From the NCBI RefSeq assembly GCF_027596085.1, contig NC_072458.1, positions 23,280,062 through 23,344,061 on the forward strand: a stretch of 64,000 nt of DNA, given 5' to 3'. Position numbers and translations under genes: made by a program. The notes below the pieces were generated by a model that was given only the letters and a program-made list of their open reading frames with translations, ran no database searches and was not told the origin of the DNA. The stretch is from Anoplopoma fimbria (taxonomy: Eukaryota; Chordata; Actinopteri; Perciformes; Anoplopomatidae). Within the stretch, counting starts at the first letter, position 1, and the number at the start of each line of letters is the position of its first letter. Below are positions 1 through 15,500 of the stretch, in pieces.

Positions 1-1360
1 GTGGAACAAAATGTCAAATCTGCTGCTGGAATGTAGATAAGGGAGGGAGGGAGGGATGAGTGAGGGTGGGGTGAGGGAGAAAGGAAGTAAGGGGTGAGTT
101 AGTAGTGAGTGGGTGAGGGAGGAATTGAGTGAGAGAAGGAGTGGGTCAACGAGGGAGCAAGTTAGGAAGGGCAAGAGTGAATTAGTGAGGGAGGGGGAGA
201 GAGAGGAAGTAGGGGTAAGTTAGTGAGTGAGTGATAGCAGGGAGTAGGTTAGGGAGGGAGGGAGGGAGAGTGAATGAATGAGGAATGAAGTGAGGGAGGG
301 GAGAGAGGAAGTGAGTGGGTGAAGGAGTGAGGGAGCCAACGAGGGAGCAAGAGTGAATGAGTGAGGGTGAGGAAGAGAGGAAGTAAGGGGGTAAGTTAGT
401 GAGTAAGTGATGGGAGGGAGGGAGTGATTGAGGAAGTGAGGGAGGCAGGAAAAAAGGGGGTGAGTTAGTAAGTGAGTGGGTGAGGGAGGGAGGGAGCCAA
501 CGAGGGAGCAAGTTAGGAAGGGCAAGAGTGAATGAGTGAGGGAGAAAGGAAGTAAGGGGTAAGTTAGTGAGTGAGTGATAGCAGGGAGTAGGTTAGGGGA
601 GGGAGGGAGGGAGAGAGAGTGAATGAATGAGGAATGAAGGGTGAGGGAGGGAGGGAGTGGGTCAAGTAGGGAGGAAGAAACTTGGGGAAGGAGTGAGGGA
701 GGGAGTGAATGAATGAGGAATGGAGTGAGGGGTGAGGGAGGGGGAGAGGAAGTGAGTGGGTGAAGGAGTGAGGGAGCCAACGAGGGAGCAAGAGTGAATG
801 AGTGAGGGTGAGGAAGAGAGGAAGTAAGGGGTAAGTTAGTGAGTAAGTGATGGGAGGGAGGAAGTGAGGGAGGCAGAGTGGTGAGAGAGGAGGTAAGTTA
901 GTGAGTGGTTGTGGGAGGGAGGGAGAGAGGGAAGGAGGGAGCAAGTTAGGAAGGGCAAGAGTGAATTGGGGGTGAGGGAAAAGGAAGTAAGGGGTAAGTT
1001 AGTGAGTGACTGATAGCAGGGAGTAGGTGAGGGAGGGAGAGGGAGGGAGGGAGAGTGAGAGAGTGAGGAAACGTGTGAGGGGTGAGGGAGTTAGGAGCTG
1101 AGGGAGTGAGGAGGGAGCAAATGATGGAGTGAGTTAGGAAGAGAGAGAACGAATGAGGGAGGAGGGAGGTAGGAAGTTGTTTAAGGAGTGAGGGAGCGAA
1201 CAAGGGAGCATAAGAGGATAGCAGAGAGTGAATGAGTGAGGAAACATGAGGGAGGGACGCAGAGAGGGAGAGAGGAGGTAATAGGGTGAGGGAGCAAGGG
1301 AGTGAGGAAGGAGTGAGGGAGCAAGTGAGGAGGAGTTGAAGGGGAGGGGGGGGAGGGAAT
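1..1360. repeat. GA-rich satellite-like tract with higher-order repeats
   Basis: The plus strand is almost pure purine with recurring GGGAGGGAGGG blocks and GTGAGTGAG spacers. A longer unit containing 'gttaggaagggcaagagtgaa' recurs near 160, 511 and 945, so there is a larger period of roughly 350-430 bp. Many G-runs could form G-quadruplexes. The minus-strand frames read Ser/Pro/Leu-rich text and are not genes. Confidence 0.85.
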
Positions 1361-1462
1361 TTTTATCGTTTCTTTCTTTCTTTTTTCTTTTAGTTTGTTC
1401 TGCAGCTGCTCTGACAAACAAACTGCTACAATTCAGTTTGAGCTAAACTGAGGACAAGCTAC

Positions 1463-1516
1463 TGTGCTTAGCATGTTAGCATGTAGCATGTTAGCATGTA
1501 GCATGTTAGCATGTTC
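1463..1516 (+). repeat. Short tandem repeat (TTAGCATGTAGCATG)
   Basis: A 15-bp motif built from 'gttagcatgtagcat' is repeated about three times, ending some 30 bp upstream of the splice acceptor of the gig2-like exon. Confidence 0.75.
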
Positions 1517-1549
1517 CTCTGACTCTGTTGACTCTGCTGTCCCCTCCAG

Positions 1550-2062
1550 GATGGCGACAAAACGTTCCTGCGTGGCAATGAGAGCTACGTCCGTCCCTGC
1601 GGGTGGAGCCGGGTCGCCCTGCGGGTGACGCAGCGGTACGACAGCGGGGACGCCTGGCTCGGGACGGGGAAGGACGCCTGGCCCGTCTCCTACCACGGCC
1701 AGAACATGGACGGCTCCCTCGGCATCATCGCGACCCACAAAGGGAGCCCCAGCGACGCCGCGCCCAAGTTTCTGGAAGCCGCCGCCGCCATCGCCGTCGC
1801 CGGGGAGACGAGGGGCCGAGGGGTGTACTCCACGCCGGACGTCAAGATGGCGGAGAAGTACTGCAGGAAGTTCAAGTCCAAAGTGGACGGGAAGACGTAC
1901 AAAGTGGTCCTCCAGAACCGCATCAACCCGGAGAAGAGGCAGAAGTGCCAGAGGGAGGACGTCTGGTTGGTCTACGTCCCGAAAGGACACAACGACGTCC
2001 AGACCAGGGCCATCGTGCAGGAGTCCATCCGACCGTACGGCCTCCTGCTGAAGGAGGCGTGA
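1550..2062 (+). CDS. gig2: gig2-like protein, last coding exon (partial gene)
   Basis: A polypyrimidine/AG acceptor ends at 1549 and the open frame runs from GAT (1550) to TGA (2060-2062), 170 codons. The peptide has an RPCGW motif followed by an R-x-AL-x-V stretch, then PVSYHG, GRGVYSTPD, KVVLQNRINP and a terminal RPYGLLLKE. From memory these match fish GCRV-induced gene 2 (Gig2) proteins, interferon-induced antiviral factors with a PARP-like fold. The 5' exons are not visible and probably lie left of the window, so the start codon is missing. The exon is very GC-rich against AT-rich flanks. Alternative: another PARP-like ADP-ribosyltransferase paralogue. Family call moderately confident; exact orthology unknown. 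Confidence 0.68.
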   Translation, partial: DGDKTFLRGNESYVRPCGWSRVALRVTQRYDSGDAWLGTGKDAWPVSYHGQNMDGSLGIIATHKGSPSDAAPKFLEAAAAIAVAGETRGRGVYSTPDVKMAEKYCRKFKSKVDGKTYKVVLQNRINPEKRQKCQREDVWLVYVPKGHNDVQTRAIVQESIRPYGLLLKEA

Positions 2063-2119
2063 GGAGGCGGAGCTGACCGCGTCTTCAGTTATCAGGGAAA
2101 TCTACTCCAACCTTCGTGA

Positions 2120-2465
2120 TTATCAACCAGAAAACTCACAAAAATAAAAGTAAATGCTAGCGAAGAGGTCTCAAGACACCGTTCCATATGTTGGTGGGGG
2201 TTCATTAAGAGAAAACCAAGTATGGACTTTTTTCTTACCTTTTATCCAAAATGTTGCTACTTTTCCCCTTAAATTCAACCCCACATGTTCTTCATTATCA
2301 ACAAAAAAAACCTCACAAAAATAAAAGTAAATGCTACTGTAAAAAGTTACTCAACACACAACCTGTACTTTCTTTGGGTGGTGCATTAAGAAAAACCAAG
2401 ATCAGCCTTTTTTCCTGACTTTTAATCAAAAGTATTGCTACTTTCCCCCTTAAATTCAACCTGCC
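2120..2465 (+). repeat. Two diverged tandem copies of a ~175-bp 3' flanking segment
   Basis: Two copies (about 2120-2283 and 2300-2463) share 'cacaaaaataaaagtaaat' near the start, 'cattaagagaaaaccaag' in the middle and 'ccccttaaattcaacc' at the end. The second copy carries a second AATAAA. Confidence 0.65.
2143..2148 (+). terminator. Polyadenylation signal AATAAA of the gig2-like gene
   Basis: AATAAA lies 81 bp after the stop codon of the gig2-like exon; cleavage would be expected near 2160-2170. Confidence 0.5.
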
Positions 2466-2479
2466 ATGACTATGTGTAC

Positions 2480-3740
2480 CTTAAGCTGCCTTATTGAGTT
2501 TATTTCAACTCTGTGTTACAGTTGATGGATTAAGCTCCTGGAAAAATGAAAAATGAAATGAAAAAGCAACTGTGATTTCATCTGTAAACGTTTGACATGA
2601 ATCAAAGCTGCTGTTGCTTCATGATGTGTTCAAATGCAAAAACCGAGTGTGGGGAAAATATCATGCTGCCATCTAGTGGTGAACTCTTTGATCTTTATTT
2701 CTTGTAGGAAATAAATAGTTCGATAGTGAGCAATCTTTTGACATATTAATGACATTTAATTAGTTTTAATTTGAAGAAGATCATTTAATTGTTTACACAT
2801 GCATGCACACATGCACATCATTTAAGTTGATGATTGTGGACAATGTGAAGCTGCACAGATGAGGAGAACGTTTGCTGATGTTGCTGTGAAGTATGACGAC
2901 ACCTGTCTGATGTTTTTCGTGGCATCATTGCAAGTTTATTGCAGTTATGTGTCATCTTTAAATAACAGTTTTTAATTGTCTCATCTGCTTTATCCTTCAT
3001 TTTTCTGTTTTTGTAGTCCAAACACCCAATGTGACTACAATTCCCTACTGTGAAGGAAACACATGTTTTGCAGCGAAATCTGTTCTTCCTGTTTTTCCTT
3101 GTATGTCTGACGACGGTCCGACCTTAAATGTGATAAAATAATGATCACAGATCCTGGTGTGAGGACACTTTTTAATGTATTATTCTAGTGTTTAACAAGC
3201 TAATACATACTGTCTTCATAAGATACTTTTATTGTGAATATGCATCACAATTACAAACTATACACACTAAAACTATGAAATACACACTATGTTGTAATCT
3301 TCACAGTTTATTTTTTTGCAGGATCTCTCCTCATCTAAATGTACAAAGTAGCAAAATTTAAAGTACTCATTGTGAAGAGTACTTAATCACTTTAATGTAG
3401 CAGCTGTTGAAGTTTAACTACTTTATATACTGCTGTCTAGCTCAACCAATAATAACTTGATTCTGTAGTAACTGCTTACAAAAGCTCTCTGATAAATGTA
3501 ATGTAGTAAAAACTATAATATAAGTAAAGTATATATAGTTTAAATATATAGTATATATAAAGTATATATATTTATGTTAATTACAAGTACCTCAAAATTG
3601 GTGCTGTATTGGGTCCATGAAATGATTACTTTGCACCACTAGGGGGGGATAATGTCCTCACTTTGCCATCACGTCCTCTCTTACTTTTTGTCCTCACAAA
3701 GACAGAAACATAAAGGACACACACAAACACACACAACCAA
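2480..3740. other. AT-rich region without recognised gene
   Basis: No convincing exon was seen on either strand. The sequence is AT-rich with many short A/T runs and a TATA-like stretch near 3535-3575. The last part may hold 3' exons of the minus-strand Ig receptor that ends nearby, but none could be defined. Confidence 0.5.
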
Positions 3741-3748
3741 CCACACAC

Positions 3749-8549
<4,801 letters not shown>

Positions 8550-8551
8550 TT

Positions 8552-9486
8552 AGAGCATTAATAATCTCCAGGTCTGTAAAGGAGCTGCAGGAGGACTGAT
8601 CTGCTCATTAGTGAAGAAAAGTGATCTCAGGAGGAAGTGAGCGGGACTTTTATTTTACAGGACAGACAGTTGAGACCACCAACATGTTCCACTAAACACA
8701 CTCTCTGCCCTCCAGGCTGTGATTAGAACAGCCGGTAGGTTTCGTTTCTGCAGTCAAAACAAATGTGCTTATGTTGCTTAACCAGAGGAGTTTCAAAATA
8801 AAAGCACAGTCGGTTTTAAGGAGGCAGGGAATCCCCAGTTAACTTTTTTTTTCTTTTTTCGTGAGAACTCCATATCGTGTTGGCTCAACACTCACAGTGT
8901 AGTAAACAAGCTAAAAAAACAACAAACTATTGAAATGTCTTTTTTCATGTATGATTATGTAATCAATCCAGTGATATTTGAGAATGATCATTATAATATT
9001 TTAATTATGTCATAATACAACAAACACAGGAAAGAAAAAGAAAAGCAATTTAAATAACATATGAAACAGCAAATTTAACTCATCAGCCAATTAAAGTGTC
9101 TCTTTAACGGGACTAAAGAGAAAAAACAACATAAATATAGATATATTTTAAACAATTGATTAAAACATTTACTGAACCAGAAAACAATTTAAGTTAAATA
9201 ACACAAAATAAATAAAAGCCTCTCCGCTTTAGTTCTAGGTTTCTGATTATTATTATTACATATAAGTTGTCTATTGTATAGCCTAATTAAGATATAAAAG
9301 GATCAGATTAAAAACAAACGTATATCTAAACAACTTGATGAAAACAATAACTGAACAGGAATACAATGTAAGTTTAAGAACATAGAATAAATAAAAGCCT
9401 TTAGACAGCTTTAGTTCTACATTTAGATGAGTTGAGTTAGTTGTGGGTGGGGCCTTTATTTTTACACTCATATCGGAAGTGGTGAC
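8552..9486. other. Intergenic region between two divergent Ig-superfamily genes
   Basis: The minus-strand Ig receptor starts at 8549 and the plus-strand Ig gene at 9595, so this roughly 1-kb AT-rich interval should contain both promoters. No other gene was seen. Two related segments ('aataaataaaagcctctccgctttagttcta' type) occur around 9200 and 9390. Confidence 0.5.
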
Positions 9487-9495
9487 TATATAAAA
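9487..9495 (+). promoter_or_regulatory. TATA box of the plus-strand Ig gene
   Basis: TATATAAAA lies 108 bp upstream of the ATG at 9595; transcription would start near 9515-9520, giving a short 5' UTR. Confidence 0.55.
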
Positions 9496-9594
9496 TGTTT
9501 CTGTCTTCAGAGAGACTTTCACACTTCAGATATTCAGTCAGCCTCCTTCAGATGAGAGAAGAGGAGTGAACTAAAATCCCAACCAGCAGTCATC

Positions 9595-12500
9595 ATGAAA
9601 ACCTCCACATGGTAAGAAACATGACACTTTATTCTGAAACTAAAGCTTACTTCACAGATACTTCAGTATTTATGCCTTTAATGTTTCACTTTATCTGCAC
9701 AATAATCAGTTGTTTCATTAAATGTGTCCGTAAATGAAGTGACAGGCTGCAGGATTGAAAACATGCATGGAATAAAAACATCAAATGTTTATTCTGTTTA
9801 ATGTTATCCACATGCACGTCTGCAGATGAGCAGGGAGCAGTGACGACACGTTTCGTTTTCGAGGAAACGAATCTGAGTGAAACCGAAACTTAAGGGTTTT
9901 AGATAACAGAATATAAGAAGGAATCATAATGAATCAACTAAATAGTTTATTTCATTCAACTATAGCAATATAAATGAAAAAAATAAATTAATTAATTAAT
10001 AATGAAATAAAATAAATAAGGATGTTTTAATACTCACAGTCTCATGGTTTCAAATAACAACAGAATAATGAGACCAAATAATAATAAATAAATTAAATAG
10101 TTTCTTTAATTTAACTATATCAATAAAATGGAAAATAAAAATGTAAATAAAAAATAAATAAATAAAAATAAATAAAAAATAAATAAGGATGTTTTAATAA
10201 AATAAATAAATATGGATGTTTTAATACTCACAGTCTCATAGTTTCAAATAACAACAGAATAATGAGACCAAATAATAATGAATAAACTAATAGTTTATTT
10301 CATTAGACTATAAAAATATAATATAAATAAAATAAATAAATAATAATGATTTCTCAATCCTCACTGTCTCATGGTTTCAAATAACAACATAATTATAAGA
10401 CCAAATAATAACAAATAAACTATATAAATATAAATAATACAGAAACAATAATATATATATATATATATTTTTATCTCGTGGTTTCATTTTCTATGATTGT
10501 TATAATCAAATCTTATTCTGTTTTTAATTAACATATTCAGTCGTGTTCATATCTTTATATATTGATAACCTTTTTATTTGTTAAGCCTGAATATGAAAAG
10601 GAAACCTACGAGCCCGGAATCTGTGAGCCCCGCCCTTCATAAGAAGTGGAAACCTAACATTGCATAAATATTAAGTGTTATGTGTGTTATTTTTTCAAAT
10701 AATACAAAGAACATTCCAGCTCATGGCTGATAAAAATATTAACAATGAACTCAATAATCACTGAGCTAAAGTTCATTGATAAGATAAGGTGATTTATTTT
10801 ATCTCATATCCTTAACGGTGAAGAAAGTCAACTTCCTTCTGCTGCCGTTTCCTTAAAAAACACATTAACTTGTTATGTTTGTGTGACTGATTATGAAATC
10901 ATGTTTTTCAGGGATTTCATGCTCATCCACTGTGTCCTGCTTGGCATTTTAGTTGGTGAGTATCATTCAGTTATTAAAAAACAGGATTCCATCTGAGCTG
11001 TCTGGAAAAAAATACCAGCGTTTCTGTTTAAGAGATTATTTAAATGATAGTTCTGTGACCTCAGAAGCTGCAGCTGTTGTTTGGTGTGAACATATCTGCT
11101 GTGACCTCACCAGAATATCACTGAATCAAGGCCACAGGTCACATATAAATATCACATCATGTATTTTAAGACTTTTGATACAGCAGTGGACGAAATGTTT
11201 TATATAATCTGTCTGAAACTTCTCCATTTAAATATATAATTGACACTTTCATTAAATACTTGATTTAATGTACTGTATGTTTGTTTATCATATTGTATTC
11301 TTTATTTTCACATTTATTTAATTCTTAAATGATTTAATTCATTTGTTTTATTTTTAATCAACAAAACATAACAATTAAGGGAATCAACATACACATTTGG
11401 TCAATTTTAAACAACTAAGAGATTCATTTTAAACTGGTTTGAAAAGTTTAACTGTTAAGGATAAATCACATTTATTATAAATTCTCTCCTCAGCAGTTTG
11501 CGATGCGGTCGCTGAGCCTCAGTTCAGTTCAGGTCGCTCTAACGGGTTCTGTGAGGTCGAGAGATGATTTATGGGGAGACGAAAGAAGAAAAAATAATAA
11601 TTTGACATTTTTGGACCTTAAGGAATCATTATAGATGGGAAATGTCTGTCTGGTGACATCAGAGACATTTGTCACATGACATGAACCACAACCAAGAGGT
11701 CACGAGCTGAACAGTTTGGGAGCTACTGGTTTAATGACTTCCTTTACATGAACACTGTTATTCCCAATATTCAGAATGTGATCATTTAAACAGCATATTT
11801 AGTTTGAATATTCTAAATTAGATCTTATTCTGAATGGAGCATTTTCTGATAAAGACCTTTGGGATATGATGCACATCGTAACAAACTACCAACTGTTTGC
11901 AGAGAGGAACGCCTGAAAGAAAAAAATTGGTTGGAATTGTCAAGAGAACCTGATATGAAAACCGACAGCTTGATGAAAGAGTCTCTGCCTCACTCTATGT
12001 ACTTAACTGACATTGTAATTTACATTACTTATGTTAAATCCTACTTAAGTACATAACAAACTTACTTATCTTAACCCAGACCACCCTCTTTATCGAAACC
12101 TAACCAAGTAGTTGTGTCGCCTTAAGCTAACCAAGTTAGCAACGCAAGCTTATTTAGAAAAATCATATGAGGCACTTTAAGCACAGTTAGCCACTAAACA
12201 AACGTACTTATTTTAACACAAACCACACTCTTTTCCTGAACCTAACCAGGAAGTTTTGTTGCTTTAAGCTAACCAAGTTTTTCCTGTGAAAACAAAAGTT
12301 TATTTAGAAAATTCAGGCCTACTCCGAGAACTGCTAACGTACTTAACTTACATCCTAACTTACGTACGTTAAAGCTTACGAAACTTTTCAAACTTTTCTA
12401 ACCAAGTTTTTTTCCTGTGAAAACGGGACTTTATTTTGAAAATCTGACACTAGAAGGAGACGTAGTTTGAAGCAAATTACATTATGTGAATTAAAATACA

Positions 12501-15500
12501 GCATGCTCGTAAAGCCAACGCAACTACATAACAAACTTACTTCCTCTCCTTAATTTAATCACAATCTTTCCCTAACCAAGAAGTTTTGTTGCTTGAAGCT
12601 AACCAAGTTTTTTTCTGCACTTTAATGTGAAAATCTGACGCTAGAAGGGAACATAGAGTGAACTGAACAATCTGCCGTGTTTGGCGAGTTGGTCTTGACA
12701 ACTTCTCTCCTCCATCTCCTCCTCCAGACTCCTCCTCCCCGTCCTCCATCTCCAACTTCCTCTCCGTCTCCTCTAAGGTGGGGAACCAGGCCATCCTTCC
12801 CTGCAGCTGGAAGCAACATCTGGGCGACTTGGCTCCGTCCTCCTGCCACATCCAGTGGGCCACGCCGGCCGACACGGTGTTCGAGCTGCGTGGGGAGAGC
12901 CGGTGGGAGGCGGAGGAGTTCGAGGGCCGGGTGGAGGTTCCCATGGAGAAGCTGGGGTCCGGGGACTGTTCTCTGGTCATCAACGACGTTCAGATCGGAG
13001 ACACGGGGAGATACGAGAGCTTCATGGTGGTGGACGGGGTGAGGTCCACCAAGACCAAGGTCTTCATCCAGAGCGTCAGGCTGTCCGTGCACGGTCAGTT
13101 CCAATGTTTATCTCCATTATCTTTATTTTATTTCATCTACTTTCTTTATTTCTATCCTTCTCTCTGCTCTTTATTCTGTTGTTTTCTCCTGGTTTTTCTC
13201 AGGTAATTCTGTTTCTCATCTTAAATCTCTGTTTTTGTTCCTTCTCATGTTGTTTATTCTCATAACTTATTATTTCCTTCTCTACTATGCCTTCTACTTC
13301 ACTTTCATTTCTATCCTTCTCTTAGGTTTCTGTTCTTTTGTTCTCTCCTGTTTGCTTTTCCTTTGTTATCCTTTTCCTTATCTATACTTTTCTCTCTTAA
13401 TCACATTTTCTATCTTTTTTTCTTCTTTTCATGTTGTCTAATCTCATAATATCTCATCTCATGTCTTTCTTTTCTCAACCCTTCGTCCTAATTTAACTCT
13501 ATATTAACCCCAATGCTGTCTTTTAATCTCATCTGTCTGGCATTCCTCATTTTAACACTTAAAGTTGTCTCACCTCCTTGTTTCCTTTCTTATCCAACAT
13601 CTTCCTTCTAGTCTTTTTTGTTATGCTTGTTTTTATTATACTTACTCTTACTTAGTGTTTTTTTCCTAATCTGATTTTCTGTATTTTGTTATTAACATTA
13701 AGACGACAAAGTTGTGTCTTAACCCCCCCCATCAGGAATCCCTACATGACACTGTGAATGCCAATAATGTGCGTACAAACTACAAGGACTATATTTTACC
13801 ATTCTATAAGATTTCCAAAAATTGCAGTTTCATACCATGCTCACAAATTCTTAAAGGACCTCCTCCCAGTAATCCAACCAATCTCTGATCTCCACCCTGC
13901 AACCATAGCAACCACAGCGTCTGTAGAGGTAACCGTAAGAGTGGCAGAGAAGAAAGACAGGAGACCAGGAACTGCACAGAAAACGGTAAGAATCCAGATT
14001 TTCCAAAAGTGTGCCGACATGAAGTTGACCAAAGTAACCGAACAGATGTACGAACCAAAGCTCCGAGCTCTCTGATGTCCCTCTGGAGCTCCAGAGACGG
14101 TAATGGGCCCCAAAGGACATGGAGACGCATACCCAATGCTCCATGACACCACAGCAAGCACGTAACCGGTTTGGGAGGAATCGGACCTCTGCTCTGCCAC
14201 CAGGTCACTGCGAGAAACCGACAAGAGGAACATCCACAGAGGATACCTCCACCTCCTCTGCTCCACCCTTGGTCCACCCAGGTGTAGGCTCAGGCTCAAA
14301 CTCTGGAGAACCCTGCACACTCTAATCAGGTATCACTGTAACAGAAGGAGAACATGGCCAGATGATGTCCACGCCTCGGGTTGGCCCACAGCGACCTCAG
14401 CCTGGACCAAACCACAGTTTAGCTCCAATGTATGCACTGGAACAGGCAGCACCATTAAACCCATTCCCTTCATCATGATGCAATCCCCGGGGTCAGTGCA
14501 CCGGGAAAAAGGCAAAACAGAACTCCCAATGAACGAATCAAAGGCCCCCGGTACCTTAACAGAACTCCCTGACAGGGTCACATGACCGTCAGACACAAAA
14601 GCTGAGAAATCGGACTGCTCCACCTGCTCACAGGGAGGAAGAACTCCGAGAACTGACAGGACTGGCTTTTCGGACAGATACAGCAGCAGGGACACCTGGT
14701 GTTTGGGAGGTGGAGGGCCGTCACAGTAACGATACCTTGATGTGTGATTCCACTGAAAGACGATTATCGTCTAGCTCTGATTTAACAAAAGCTTTTATTT
14801 TCCTCTCTTAGACCACAAATCCCTCCAGTCTGGAGTTCCAGGTGAGGACTTAGTCCTGGATCTCTACACCCGCCACTCCGTGAGAGTCGTCTTCCAGGGC
14901 CGGTGAGCTGACGACCTTTTCTCTTTTTTTCTTCTTTCCACGTTTCACCCACTCTCCTCTCGTCTCCTATTTCATCGTCTAGTCTCTGGTGCCACCCCCG
15001 ATTCTTCTACTCTGTTTTTTCCCCAAAACAACTTCTACGAAATTACTATTTGCATCCATCTAAACACAGTTTACAGGCTGCTGGTGAAGGTATGAGTCAC
15101 GCCGTAAAGTCTGCTCACAAAATAAAGAAGAAATGCATAATAGAGACCGGATAATGTGGGTTCTGGAAACATAAAAAGATGTGGGAGAACTTTCCAAAGG
15201 TCTAATTTTGGAACTGAACAGTCAACATCTGAGCTCATCGTGTACCGTTCGCTGGGACATGTGTTTATTTTTAACATCATATTAATGTGGTCGTATTTAC
15301 ACATCAGACTGCTTGTTTTAGAGAAAACAAAACACTTTATGATGTTCTGGTCCCTTTTGCTGCTTGTATAAACTTTCAGACGGACTAGTTTTTCTTTGTG
15401 GAAAGTCCTGATATTATTCTAGCTGAGCGGGCAAACTTTACATTTTGACTTTTTAAACGTTTTTGCCTGCGCTCCACAGGAACACCTCGGAGTGGTCGGA

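Noticed and set aside
182..1421. Ser/Pro/Leu-rich minus-strand open frames
   Set aside because: They come from the GA-rich tract and have no gene-like features.
1433..1990. 185-codon minus-strand frame opposite the gig2-like exon
   Set aside because: Shadow of a GC-rich coding exon; the plus strand carries the recognised motifs.
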